This document shows, piece after piece, positions 32,849-44,280 of a stretch of DNA of 64,000 bases. The stretch covers positions 400,355,591 to 400,419,590 of the forward strand of contig NC_085141.1 of assembly GCF_024139115.2 (NCBI RefSeq). The letters run 5' to 3'. The notes under the pieces are model-generated. The model did not search any database. It was not told the origin of the DNA and was given only the letters and a program-made list of their open reading frames with translations. The DNA comes from Armigeres subalbatus (Eukaryota > Arthropoda > Insecta > Diptera > Culicidae). The translations under genes were made by a program, and so were the position numbers. Within the stretch, counting starts at the first letter, position 1; each line of letters starts with the position of its first letter.

Positions 32849-33059
32849 TAGACTTCAACATAAATTATTTAGAAACTACTAGTGATGATTTAATTGTGTT
32901 TCAATTTAATTTTTTTATGGCATAATAAAGTTTCTCTTCAATATCCCAAAATCAATTTTTTGTCACTCACACCCCTCTGCTTCTGACCCCCTCATGTATA
33001 ATAATTGAATCACCAGAACGCTTAACGTACTATGCCTGGATCGGTTCGCATTCAAGAAG

Positions 33060-33130
33060 TGGAAATACTCGAGTGGTTAACGAAATGGTCACTCACTCTG
33101 CGGACTGAAGTTTGATTTCAAATGTTGGCA
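33060..33130 (+). other. tRNA-like relic
   Basis: CGAGTGGTTAACG resembles a tRNA A-box/D-arm and GTTTGATTTCAA, about 45 bases later, a decayed B-box. No closed cloverleaf. Probably a SINE head or pseudo-tRNA. Confidence 0.3.
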
Positions 33131-33169
33131 CTTTTTTATAATTTTCCATTGAAAATATGACGCTCCTTG

Positions 33170-33360
33170 CAATTTTGCAAATGATGAACGATCCTCCGAC
33201 GGTCTTCCAGACGCGTTTTGTGGTTTGGTGATTTTACTGATTTTGCAAACTACAAACCGCTTTCCGGTGGTTTTACGCGCCTTGTGATTTTGCAAACCAC
33301 AAATATTTCTCCAGCGGCCTTTTAGACGCACTTTGTGATTTTGAAAATAATAAAATATTT
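33170..33360. repeat. Degenerate tandem repeat, about 65-bp unit, three copies
   Basis: Each unit contains a version of TTTTGCAAACCACAAA, then a C/G-rich phrase with CGG(T/C), then AGACGC or TACGCGC and TTGTGATTTTG. Units start near 33,172, 33,240 and 33,288. Confidence 0.6.
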
Positions 33361-33399
33361 GATTCATTGCACATTAACCATTAACGCACTTGAATTCAA

Positions 33400-33766
33400 C
33401 TTATCTTACTTACGAAATCATCATCAGGAGGACCCTATAAGTTGTCTGGCAGGATCTACAAAATGTGTTAACCTAAATGTCCGGAGCGAAATGATATGGC
33501 AGCGGCTCTCCGTGGATGCTTGTACACGCCAGAAAGATCTGAAAAGAAGGGAACGAGTCATGTCATGCTGCTCGCTGATTGACAGGCTTAGGTGTAACTC
33601 TATGAACACATGCTGAAGGTAACTTACTCAAACCCCACACTCATGAATTGCTTGCTCCAGAATAAGAAGGAAGCCTCTCGATGCTCACTTTTCCACACTT
33701 TCTGTCCTGTCCAGCAAACTTCCTGCAGCGCCACGACATCAAGGTTGCGGGTATGTAATTCATAGT
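33400..33766 (-). pseudogene. RTE-like endonuclease fragment
   Basis: On the minus strand 33,766-33,640 reads YELHTRNLDVVALQEVCWTG, the beginning of the LINE AP-endonuclease with its catalytic Glu (LQE). This is RTE-type wording. The following 200 bp in the same direction is not clearly continuous. The MITE at 33,767 abuts its upstream side. Confidence 0.5.
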
Positions 33767-34010
33767 ACACAGAAAAGAATAATGAAAAATAAACAATGCG
33801 TAAAACTTGACATGCGGAAATTTACGCTATTCTACGCTTAAATTATCCTCTTCCTAACAAGATTGCTTACAAGCTAACCCCGTAATATTGACGATTCACG
33901 TCAAATATTGTATACATCCAGGCTATATCTTGTGTGGATTTACGCTAATAATGGCGTTCCATTTATGTGCATGATTTTTAGCGTAATTTTCAGTGAATTC
34001 ATCATTCATC
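33767..34010. mobile_element. ACACAGAAAA MITE, copy 1
   Basis: Begins ACACAGAAAAGAATAATGAA, homologous to 44,020. Near its end TGGCGTTCCATTTATGTGCAT matches TGGCATTCCCTTTATGTGCAT at 44,483. The right terminus is not preserved or not recognised. Confidence 0.55.
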
Positions 34011-34089
34011 AGCCTGCCAAACCTAGTGACTTGCAGCTCCATGCGCCAAACATCCCATCGCGAACCTTTATTCTTGCTTAGGTCGTTGC

Positions 34090-34464
34090 CGATTGGTGAA
34101 TAAAGGTTTCATGAAGAAGAAGAAGTCGAAGGATGATATATATAAAAAATTGCACGGAGAGGTATATGGAAAGTTTTTTGAAACTCTTCTCAAAAATTTT
34201 AGGAGCAATTTAATTAAAAACGGTTTGCAGTACAGGGTTGGAGTTTCCTTCTGCTGCATAATAAAAGCAATTATTCGATATAAAATTTTATTTTGTGATG
34301 TCACACACCAACCCCGTAATGCTTTCCGTTTTTAATTAAATTGTTTCTAGATTTTTTGAGAAGAGTTTTAAAAACATTCCGTATGCTTCCCCGTGCATTT
34401 TTTTTTCAAATATCATCCTTCGACTTCTTCTTCTTCTTCTTCATGCAACCTTTAATCGCCAATT
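34090..34464. mobile_element. Fold-back element with arms of about 150 bp
   Basis: GATTGGTGAATAAAGG through GAAGAAGAAGAAG, TCGAAGGATGAT and CTTCTCAAAAA at the left is mirrored inversely by 34,320-34,464. The centre is short and unrelated. The frames 34,093-34,335 and 34,068-34,304 are translations of the arms, not genes. Confidence 0.8.
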
Positions 34465-35447
34465 GTAGCAGTCGTATTATCTCGTATGACGTTTGCAATG
34501 ACAGGCAGCTATGGGAAAACTCCCTCACTCACACGAACCACACCAATTTAAAATCCCTATCCATCAGGGAACACGCGATTGCAAAATGAATGCTTCTCAA
34601 CCCAATAGCGAACCAACGAACGATTCATACCTACTAAGTGCCCCCCAGCAGGGAGAAGTGAAACCAAAAATAGTACGAAAAGAAATCGAGAGATGAGAGT
34701 GAACCGATGTGTAGTGAGTGCAGCAGAAAACACTGAGTTGGACTCAGAAGATTGATTCAATTTAGACTCAATGATTCGTTTTGCGGCCTGATTCTTTCTG
34801 CCGAATCCTCACTCACCACTCAATTGCGATTCCATTCGTTTATGAACCGAATGTAAACAAATACTCGGCTATGCATCATTTGCTATCTGTGGGAAAGATT
34901 CGGTGATGAATTTTGTCTGTTTGTTTTTTGGCATGATTCGTTACTAACTGAAGCCAAACGGCAGACAATCGAAATTGAAAATTTTGGAAGGGCTCGTGTG
35001 CAGTTGCCTAATTTGCGATTGTGTGTAGATGTGAGTGAAACATTAGCGCTAAATGAACCGATTTTTCCCATACCTGATGACAGGTTTTACACGCGGCTTA
35101 TTGAGCTTGCGTAAACCTTCTGTCTCGTCAGAGGGCCGTCGTGTTAAATATGTTCAATGTCCCACCCAATAGCATGTGTGATTTGAGACTGTGCCGCCAT
35201 GATGTTCGGGATTTTCACTGCTATGATGTCCCGCAGGGTTCCTGTCTAATGCTTGTTTACAGATTTCGTTTCCGCCCCTAAGTAAGGTGTTGCTTACCTA
35301 GCCCCACTTCCGATCCTGAGTTTCTGATGCTGTCGGCTTCTGGTAGTGATGAAGGCCACCAGACGAATTATGTATTACCGGCACATAACTTTGTATCACA
35401 TAAGAAAATTATTTTGAGCTTTTTAGTGGAATGTTTTCACCTGTCAT
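34465..35447. other. Unassigned
   Basis: No recognised protein or termini. 35,090-35,400 is more GC-rich and could be decayed element sequence. Confidence 0.35.
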
Positions 35448-35636
35448 AAGACGAGTTTAAACAATCCCATTGAATTCCACCACTTAATTGTATCTTGACA
35501 GATACGTATTTCGACCTCAACAGTAAGGCCGTCAAGTACGAGACACTGAAGACGGCCTTACTGTTGAGGTCGAAATACGTATCTGTCAAGATACAATTAA
35601 GTGGTGGAATTCAATGGGATTGTTTAAACTCGTCTT
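35448..35636. repeat. Perfect hairpin: 86-bp arms, 17-bp loop
   Basis: 35,448-35,533 and 35,551-35,636 are exact inverse copies over all 86 bases by direct reading. The outer end is AAGACGAGTTTAAAC and the inner end TAAGGCCGTC. The loop is 17 bases. A transcript from either strand would form an uninterrupted 86-bp duplex. It could be a young MITE, a recent inverted duplication of one repeat unit or an assembly artefact. Confidence 0.95.
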
Positions 35637-38600
35637 TTGTATCACAATTATGTACCACACTCCTCATACTTTTTTTTAGAAATCCGTCCTTGTTTATCTT
35701 ATTGTAAACTGCAAAGTATGTCTTTCAATTTGATTCAGCCAGTTGTGACGAATCGCGACTATGTTATATTTTCGAGACATGTTACCATGCGCTATATCAT
35801 GTCATTATTATCATAACCATGCTTTAAGGAGGGAAAAGCAACTGATTCGTAATTAACATCGACCGGCATCAGTGAAGATGAAAATGTTTGAGTTTATTAA
35901 CACTTTCTCGCTGTTCATCTTTTTAATGAGTAGGGAATTTTTAACTCATTTTTGTTTGCAGATCACTGATATTTGAACGTCTTATATGGTATTTCACATG
36001 ACGAAAATCACTAACGTTCCCTTCCTGTCTCCCAAATGGCTCAATAAATGAATACGAGAACTGCTGAATGTTCAGTTTGAGAATAATATACGATATTCTA
36101 TTTTCCATTTTTTGGAATCAAAGTGCAATTTTACGCCAGTTTAAAGTAAGCTTCTCGCATGTCTACTGTTATTAATTGAGAGCTTCTGTCGCATGCTAAT
36201 CTGGACATTTTCGCCCTTAAGAAAAAATAACCTGAGATGAGAATTGAACATATCCTTCAAATACTTAAGCATTCTCCGTCCTAGTTCCGTGTTCCCATTC
36301 TACTTAAAACAACTAAGGCAATTATAATTTAATAATTTTCTTTTAATACCAAAGGATGCAATTTTCGCTTTCCATTGCGGTTGAGAAAAACCATCTGTGG
36401 CATGTTCTGCGCCAATTCGCCAAACGCGCGAAAGCATGAATTGAAACTGGTTTTTAAAAGCCAGGCAATGTGCACCGGCAAAGTGCTACCACTGACTGCC
36501 ATGCTCCAGCTATTCTTCATTTTCCATTCATCTAAGAAACGGTAACTGTGCTCTTGGTACCACGCCGCCGTACATTGTTTCCGCGCGCTTGTGCTCACGC
36601 TGTTCCTTGTTCTATTGGAAAGCTAGCTAGGAGAAACAAAAGCAGAAAGTCTCAATCATAACCGAGAGGTGCAACAAGGAGTATCCCCGAGCTCAGTGGA
36701 CAAGCTTAGTTTTTTTTGTTCCCCGTTTTCCCACATTTTCCACGGTGAAAGGATGAGGGTAAGTATGTGGTTTTCTCACTTCGCCCAGCTGGGATTGAAT
36801 TTATGAAAGTATTTTTCCTTTCGCTGAGTTGAGTGGTCGGTCGACGGGTGGGCAATATCGCAATTTGAAACGGCTGATACTCGATGAAGAATAAGAAATG
36901 GAAGTAATTTGGTGTTTGCAAGCTTGGTTTTCTTTTTCGTTTTTGCATTTGGAATCAGAATGAAAAATGAGCTAAGTTGAGTTCATTTGGAATGAGAAAA
37001 TTTTTAATTATTAAGTTTTTTGTTCGCTTCATCAGCCAAAGGAAGACCATCAGCCAAGTGGTGATTAGTTTTGTGTGAGTGTGGGCGAGAAATGTTAGAT
37101 AGATGATGGCAATACTTTTGCAGAATATTTTCATAGCATCTCATTCTCATATAAGTTATATCAAAATTCAACATAACCTATTTTGACGATTTTTGACCAA
37201 AATGAGATTATTGTTTTTATTAGGCTTATTTGGGAAATGTTTGGCTTTTCTCAACGGTCCGTTTTTCATTTCTCTGCTAATCCGAAATTCGGTGTATGGG
37301 CTTGCTAGTTTTTACCAAACCTTTTTTTTATTTATTTGTTTTATTTATAAACATTAATTTCTATATTCATTATCTTTGATTATGTCTACATATGAAAATG
37401 AGTTTGCATTTCCTTTGAGGCAAGATAACTTTTTGTAACCATTTGGAACTGCTACAGTAAAACGTAAATGAAAACTTGGATGAATTCAATTGATAATTGG
37501 TGTCATTTAGCCCCAATGAAGAGGAAGGCAAGGATTGCAGATTCCAAGCAGTTAAAGTTTCTTCCAGCATTGTGTTTTGCCAATATTTAATACCTTGCAT
37601 CGAAGGAATAGAGTGATTCGGTGCCAATTTCAAATCAGGATATTATTGTTTTCTCGGAATTTTCTTTGTAGTTTCCGAAAAGAAAGTTCATTTTCACTGT
37701 AACAATTTCTTTATTTTTTCTCTTATTTTTATGTTTATTAATTTCCGTCCATACATTTAAAACGCTTCCATTGTAATCGAAAAACCCAACTTCCATTCCT
37801 ATTGAAAATTAAAATACAACTTCCATTAGTGAGTTTCTTTTTTTCAAACCTAATTCCGATCCAAAAGCACTTTGAAAAGTGAATTAATTCTATGAAATTT
37901 AAATAAACTTAATCCAATATCGAATATAGGTAATTGATTGAAGTTACCACTGGATGTTATTCATTTCCTATATGTGAAGATAATGCGGATTAAAAACTTG
38001 TTTTTAATGTGAAAGCAATCATTTTCGCGCTACCATTATTTACATTGCATTTTGTAAACAAGCAAATTACTTCCACCGGAATCGTGTGAACTGCGGCCAC
38101 AAATAAAAAAGGAAATTTAATTGCCCCGTTCGACATTTCAATTCGAGAGTGCCATCTTGTGTGTCCAGTCCACTCATGCTAATGTGGTGCTGGCACAATT
38201 ATGCTCCCTATACAGAAAGTAGAGATAAAAATCATCACCACAGGGCGGCAATGGATTGTGGGTGGCACCAGCTGGTCCCGACTACAACGAACAAAATTAT
38301 CAATTCCAAGTGCGTAAAATTATACCACACAAACAGGATGACGTCGACAAGCTCCAACAACATTTCGTTTGCCATCAATTTTCACCTTCCGCAGTTCTGC
38401 TGACCATGGGTGATCAGGAGGATTCATTGCAGCTTCATACGATACATAAAAAAATCGAATTAATTTACGTAGTGGTGAAGATGCCCTTTCGTGCATTATG
38501 AAGGATAATTCGAAAAACCCGATCGATCCACTTATTGCCAGTTCTGAAGAAACGGATTAATCAACCCATGCACGATTTAAACACATCGACTGAAAAATGT

Positions 38601-38989
38601 TCACTATTCGACTCATCCTTTTCGATCATTGCATGATTTGTTGCAATGTTCAATACTGCCAATTAAGGTTTTCTGTTCTGTATAGTTCAACAGCATATTT
38701 TGCACCTGCAACCAATTTCTCTAATGGTTGTTAACTCTTTCTGAAACGAAATGTGTGGAACGCTGCTATTTTGATTGATTGACTATGAAGATATCACCAA
38801 CAATGCTTTGAGTCATTTTTGTAATTGGACAAGGCCTTAGAAAGTGCGATCAATGATTTTCATCATCTAACGCAACTATTGATTGCAAGTAAATCGAATA
38901 TCCCCAAACAAATCAGTATAAATGGTATGCTCCGTCGAATGCAACTTTTTGAACTAAAATCAATTGAATTCGAGTAGGGTTGCTGCACC
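35637..38989. other. AT-rich DNA without recognised features
   Basis: More than 3 kb in which I find no element ends, tails, tRNA boxes or known protein. A 89-codon minus frame (36,329-36,598) and plus frames at 38,149-38,501 are not recognised and have no Kozak, splice or domain support. Like 6.9-9.5 kb, this may be unique mosquito sequence, for example intron. Confidence 0.45.
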
Positions 38990-39136
38990 AGTTTTGGCCA
39001 TGTTCCTAATTTGGCCAACTTCCTCGAAAATGAGGCAATTTCCGAGGGTTTTATTAGCTGTGACAGGAGATACATCTCTTACGCTTCTTCGCTGTTTTTA
39101 AGGTTGGCCAAATTAGGAACTAAGGTGGCCAAAACC
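38990..39136. mobile_element. Short MITE with GTTTTGGCCA ends
   Basis: GTTTTGGCCATGTTCCTAAT at the left mirrors ATTAGGAACTAAGGTGGCCA plus AAAC at the right. Both arms then contain TTGGCCAAC (inverse GTTGGCCAA). Total about 147 bp, non-coding. Confidence 0.75.
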
Positions 39137-39843
39137 GTTACACTTCCCCTACATGAAAACTCTAAAATTCAAATCAGTACAGGCACACATTTTCAAATCG
39201 GTAAAATTATTCTGAATAAATCCAACTGTTAATGGTTTTCGATTTGTAATTTGTGAATGTGTTGCTTTTCAATACAACTTTGTTGTGCGAGAAGTTCATG
39301 TCATTATTGAATAAAAAAAAGTTAAATCTAGTGGTTGGGCCCAGGCCACACTTGTAGAGTGATTTTATTGTCTTTCGGTACGTATTGGTATACCAACAAA
39401 AAATGGCACCCTTTTGAATCGTTTTATTCAATACAAAGCCGTTGGTCAGTGCGAAGCAGAACTCTCTATTTATTACCAATTTTCGGTGCTACTGTTAAAT
39501 AATCAAACAAAATTTAAAACAAAGACCTGCGCTTTTCCTCCATTGAGGTTCGCGATGGCAGCGATCGGTTTCATCGTCATCGGTTTGAAGGGTTTTTTTT
39601 GCACCGAAGGCAGGTAGTGCTTAATTAAAATGCACCGGGAAATCGATATCGAGCTTTCAATGTTCCGCAAAATAGTATTTTCGAGGAATGGGAACTAAGG
39701 GCGGAAAACAAGCGCGTGCTTAGGATTTCCATGAACTTTCGGAAAAGCAGTATAATTATTTTTCCAAACAGAAGAGAATATTAATTTCTATCGACATTGA
39801 AAACAGGGTGGCTGTTCCGGTAAAAGTGGAACATCGATGCTTC
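39137..39843. other. Unassigned
   Basis: AT-rich, no recognised feature. TTCAATACAACTTTGTTG at 39,269 and TTCAATACAAAGCCGTTG at 39,427 form a weak direct repeat. Confidence 0.35.
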
Positions 39844-39851
39844 ACTTACAG

Positions 39852-41366
39852 CAGTGATCCCCAAAGTGCGGCCCGCGGGCCGCATACGGCCCTCGAAGCC
39901 TCTTGCTGCGGCCCGCGAAGGGTTTCAGAATATACACTTCATGTGGCCCGTTGATACGCAATAGATGTCACCAAATACCAAAAGTTCACATTATTATGAT
40001 GTTTTGAAGATTTCACGTACGACAACAACAAACAACTGTGATGGTATTGCCCCGGGCTATGAAAATAGAAAATTCGTCCATTTTTTTACATATTCTAACG
40101 AACTAAATGTTAGACTTGAGGTCAAAATAATGTTGTCATACACCGCTCTGAAATGAGAAATATTTCAATACAAGTTAGGATTCGGCAACATTTAAATTGT
40201 TTTTTTATCTCCAGAAAATAAGCTGAATATCAACGTACTTTACGCTACCTAATTTTTTTTAACAAAGTCAAGATTTTGTCCATGCTCCGATTAGTTGATG
40301 AAGGTTTCAGTAAATTTCAATTGATCGGGAATCTGGAAATACGGTAAATAGTGCGGAATTAGGATTTATTCAACTTCTATTCAAAATTGTTAGCAAGTTA
40401 ACCTGGCTCCGAAACATGAAGTCACGAAATCTTATTTTTTATCTATTCAATGACACAGAATTGGAAGATTTAAATATTTTGACTGCTCAAATCTTCTATA
40501 TATCTTCTTCTTCTTCTTCTATATACATAAAAATGAATTTCTGTCTGTCTGACCCTTATAGACTTGGAAACTACTGAACCGATCGGCGTGAAAATTTTTA
40601 TGCAGAAGTTTTTAGGGCCGGGGAAGGTTCTTAAGATGGTTCGAGACCCCTCCCCCATTTAGAAAGGGGTGCTCCTATACAAATGAAACAGAAATTTCTG
40701 CATAACTCAAGAACTTATCAAAGAATAAATCAATTTTAGGCGGAACGAAGTTCGTCGGGCCTGCTAGTAGGAAATAAAATTATCAGAGTCAAATCATAGC
40801 TAATCAAAATCTCTTTATTCCATACATTTACGCGCACGAATTTTGCATATTGAAAATCTTTGAACCGATAGAATGAGGTTAAGGAATCGTTACTTATGTT
40901 TATTAAATTTATCAAATTATTAAAATATTTTTGTTCCGTTGTAAAAATTGTAAGAATGAGTAGCCGTTTAATACATATAATTAAAAGCTACAGTCGATCC
41001 ATAATTAGGAATCGTTACTGTTTTGTAATGAACAATAATCCTTCAATAAAAATTCAAAATCTTAGTATCAGGTGACATTATGCGAAAATATGCTTCTCGT
41101 GTCAAGTCCGCTACTACAAAAGTATCTGTTAGTATCAATTTAAAGTCAGCCACGGCAATAAAACCCGTAGAATAAAATGTGCTTACTAGTATGGTATTTG
41201 AAGAAGATTCATAGCAACAAGTTTTTTTCAAATGTGAAATAGATGTATTCAAAATAATTTTGATTAAGCTTTAAAATTCTACATGAAATTAAATTCAAAT
41301 GTGGCCCGCTTCAGCAATTCAAAATTGCTATGCGGCCCTTAATAGTAAGTATACTGGGGACCACTG
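39852..41366. mobile_element. Non-autonomous hAT element with GCGGCCC subterminal motifs
   Basis: Ends CAGTGATCCCCA and TGGGGACCACTG, the CAGTGRTCCCCA terminus seen in many hAT elements. Exact 8-bp duplication ACTTACAG at 39,844-39,851 and 41,367-41,374. GCGGCCC or GTGGCCC repeats lie inside both ends (39,868-39,950 and 41,300-41,340). No transposase. A Helitron is nested at 40,518. Confidence 0.9.
40518..40768 (+). mobile_element. Non-autonomous Helitron
   Basis: Starts TCTATATACATAAAAATG and continues TTTCTGTCTGTCTGACC and CTGAACCGATCGGCGTGAA, wording common in insect Helitrons. The 3' end has a small hairpin around GAACGAAGTTC and closes in GCTAG followed by T (CTRR rule). Short TTC repeats precede it. 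No Rep/helicase gene. Confidence 0.8.
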
Positions 41367-41374
41367 ACTTACAG

Positions 41375-42470
41375 TGAATGTATTCCATTATCCATGGTTG
41401 CAACTCTACCATTAAGGACATAGTTGAAAGAGTACCACGATGGCAGTCAATATGGCACCGGACCTTCCACGGGTCAACCCCACACCTCCCGCACTCCTCT
41501 CCCACCAACATTCGAATGCATCGAACAAAAGTTTAATATTCAAATCACTAATCTGTTCACAGAATATTTATTTTCTTCCCGTGATAATGAACATGTTTCT
41601 TCAAAGAGTCCCATGTTTTTCGGCCCGAATTATATCATAAATCAGCAGTTTCGTGCCAATTTATTAGTCGTTCGCGATTTGGTGGGTTTACCACTGCACT
41701 TCACTTCTTGTCAAAGGGCATTGAAAAAATCAAGTTTTTACTCACTTCTCTGCACATGAGCAGCCCGAAATGTTGATCCATAGCAAATTAAACATCACTT
41801 TTTGAAATAAGTTACTTGTTTGAAGCGAAAACTTAGTATAAGCTGCTATTTTTGCCCACAAAAACGAATAAAAACGAATAAAAACTGAACTTGAATGTAA
41901 ACACCGGCACTGATAGCAGCAAACTAATAATTAGGGTGGTTCAAAAATGATTTTGCCTCGTCATGATCAGTCGATTATGTTTCATATTTTGGGTGTCGTT
42001 CGATGATTTGGGCTGGTTTGAATAGGGGCTTACCGTGCACAGGTCGTTTCAGGTTTGTATGACAGTTGATATGGCGAGGTTGAATTTTACATTATTCTGA
42101 TTGTGGCACTCCGTCATTGGGCACTGGTGAGGGGGGGAAACCATATGACTGGATGAAATATTCAAGAGCTTTAACTCCTTAGACAATTCATATTGTTCCA
42201 ATAGTTGGGAGTCGATTTTAATCGAGGTTGGAATCTTTAGCATGATAATTGTAGTATATATATATACCAGCGTCAATGAAAGTTCTATATGTTTAAAAAT
42301 AATAATCAAGAAATAAAAAAAAATTAAAAACGAAAAAAATGATTCTTTAAATTATATACTAAAAAAACGGACCACCTGCATTCGAATCTAAAACCTATTT
42401 TGTTGAACTGCATACAATGCTCAAATTGAAAATAAAATAAACAAAATGACGTACGACTACCACATCGCTA
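41375..42470. other. Mixed dispersed repeats, otherwise unassigned
   Basis: 41,400-41,460 is an inverse partial copy of the 87-bp unit at 6,711. 41,838-41,935 matches 6,619-6,710. The remainder is AT-rich with a TA microsatellite at about 42,255. Confidence 0.5.
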
Positions 42471-42555
42471 ACAGTACATGTTCTTCGAGTATAAAAGTGC
42501 ATGCACGACAGTGATGAGTGAACTCGTCACATTTTCTACGGACGCGGAACAGGCA

Positions 42556-42850
42556 GCCACAGCTCCGCTCTATTCGGCAGAGCGTGGGAGCCACTTGGAG
42601 GACCAGCTCCGCTTCGATCCGGGCAAGCGGGTGGCACCGCCCCCGTCAGTCGAAGCGTGGGAGCCGACGTGTGGACCAGCTCCGCTCTATTATTTGAGCG
42701 TGGGAGCCGCCTGGAGGAGCAGTTCCTCTCTATTACCTGAGCGTGGGAGCCCTTCGGAGGACCGGCTTCGCTTCGACCGGGTAAGCGGGTGGCACCGCCC
42801 CCATCAGTCGAAGCGTGAGAGTCGCTTCAGTGGTTGGTGACGCGGAGGAG
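42556..42850 (+). repeat. GC-rich tandem repeats in LINE 5' UTR
   Basis: GTGGGAGCC followed by GGAGGACCAGCTCCGCT and AAGCGGGTGGCACCGCCCCC recurs two to four times in degenerate form. A TATA-like GTATAAAAG lies at about 42,489. The frame at 42,478-42,840 translates the repeats and is not a gene. Confidence 0.6.
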
Positions 42851-43781
42851 GAGTAGCTAGGCTAAACGTCAGATTACGACAATAATTAAGCTTCTCAAAA
42901 GGCATCAGTGAAACGTGTAATTCAACAAAATAGCCAGATTTTGTCAGTGATATCTATCGCAACAGGGACAGATACTTCATACAAAAAGTGTGACATGGGG
43001 GTGAGTGGGTATAAAATGCTATTTTTTGCATAACGTAATCAATGGATCTTTCTTGCGATGTGGTTCTCGTTCAGTGAAGTCTCTGGAATGTTTGCTTTCA
43101 GCTATGTTGGTTCTCTTTTCGCTAGCGTTTGGAGGGGAGGTTTAGTTTCCCATACGAGTTTTCATACAAACTTGAACCGGATTGTGCTCAACCAGTTTTT
43201 ATTCAAATCGGCTTTTGGAGGACACTTGGAGAATGGGACGGAATCGAGTGAGCGTGGTGGAGCTGGGTCGTTTTTTGAACCGCCCTTCTAATATTCTTTG
43301 TTTTTTTTTTTTATAAATACGACACCAATACTAATACAGTATATAACTAGCCGTGCTCGCATGGACCTCACTGCCTGCAAAGACAACAAGCGACTACGTA
43401 CGACGGGTGGAGATTGGAGATAACGGTTTGAAGGGGGGGCCTATAGAATTAATAATTCAACAAATCACGCAGAAGCAGATGCAGGAGCGGTGAACCCGTT
43501 CGCCAGTAGTGGGTTGGTGAGATCACCGCCGCCAGTAGCAGTAGTCCTACAGCAACAAAAGCAGCAGGAGTGGAAGGAGTAGAAGAAGCAGAAACAAGTG
43601 CAGCTGCAGGATCAGCTGCAAGGGCAGAGCGAGTTAGACAAGCCCAAACAAAAGCCGAAAATAGTGGCTGCCAAGAGATTGGTGGAGGAACTCCACAATT
43701 TCGTGGATGGAAGGAGCAACATCCATAAGAAGATTAAGGACATAGTTCACAGGATCCGAAAGGCGTTAAGGCCCAAACGGC

Positions 43782-43864
43782 CCAGCGGAACGGCGACGGA
43801 TAATTTGACAGAAAATATATGGGCTAACTGTCAAATTTCGCCGTTTCAGTCGCCGTTCCGCTGC
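43782..43864. mobile_element. Small hairpin element in ORF1
   Basis: CAGCGGAACGGCGAC at the left and its inverse GTCGCCGTTCCGCTG at the right enclose a second inverted pair, AATTTGACAG and CTGTCAAATT. About 83 bp. It breaks the ORF1 frame. Confidence 0.7.
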
Positions 43865-44203
43865 ATTGCGTAGGGGGCTTCAGTATCGGCAGTGAATGAA
43901 GCAGCGATATAGCAGCGCTGAGGGCCGATGTAGCGGAGCGCGCATTGGCACAAACTAAGGCTCATGCTGTCGTAGCTCCGCCGAAACAAGGAGGTATCGG
44001 GACATTTTCGTTATATCCAACACAGAAAAAAATAATGAAAAGTAATCAGCGCGTAAATAATAAAGACGTGAAAAATTACACTATTCTGGGCGTACATGGA
44101 TCTTTTCCAACAAGTTCACCCTAAATGTATGCAATTTACAAAGCATTATGGCACTTATTCGTATAAAAAGTGACATAATATAATACAAATTGCATACGTT
44201 CAG

Positions 44204-44280
44204 GCGGCCTCGAACCGTGTATTGTCGTGTCAAATTGTTGATTCAGTGTTTCTGTTTAGATGTAGACTAAATAAATGAAA
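44204..44280 (+). mobile_element. RTE LINE 3'-end fragment (77 bp)
   Basis: GCGGCCTCGAACCGTGTATT, TCAAATTGTTGATTCAGTG and CTAAATAAATGAAA match the last 80 bases of the RTE copy at 15,293-15,395 (inverse strand there). A very short 5'-truncated insertion that independently marks the 3' end of that family. Confidence 0.8.

Larger units (their letters stand above)
29459..32993 (+). mobile_element. DNA transposon with DUF7869/Sola-like transposase pseudogene
   Basis: Terminal inverted repeats: GAGGGGGTTAGAAGCAAAGG at 29,459 and, inverted, GAGGGGGTCAGAAGCAGAGG at the right end (32,993). They extend through GTGTAAGTGACAAAAA. Flanks ATGT at 29,455-29,458 and 32,994-32,997 suggest a 4-bp duplication. 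GGCAAAGGG(G/A)T motifs recur inside both ends (29,640 and 32,440-32,490). The element encodes one transposase-like protein, now broken, and carries MITEs at 30,512, 31,308 and 32,560. Superfamily is uncertain; a 4-bp duplication would fit Sola. Confidence 0.75.

Noticed and set aside
35495..35707. 70-codon frame across the perfect hairpin
   Set aside because: It starts inside one arm and reads through loop and other arm; the palindrome explains the sequence.
42478..42840. 120-codon frame as a gene
   Set aside because: It translates GC-rich tandem repeats of a LINE 5' UTR.
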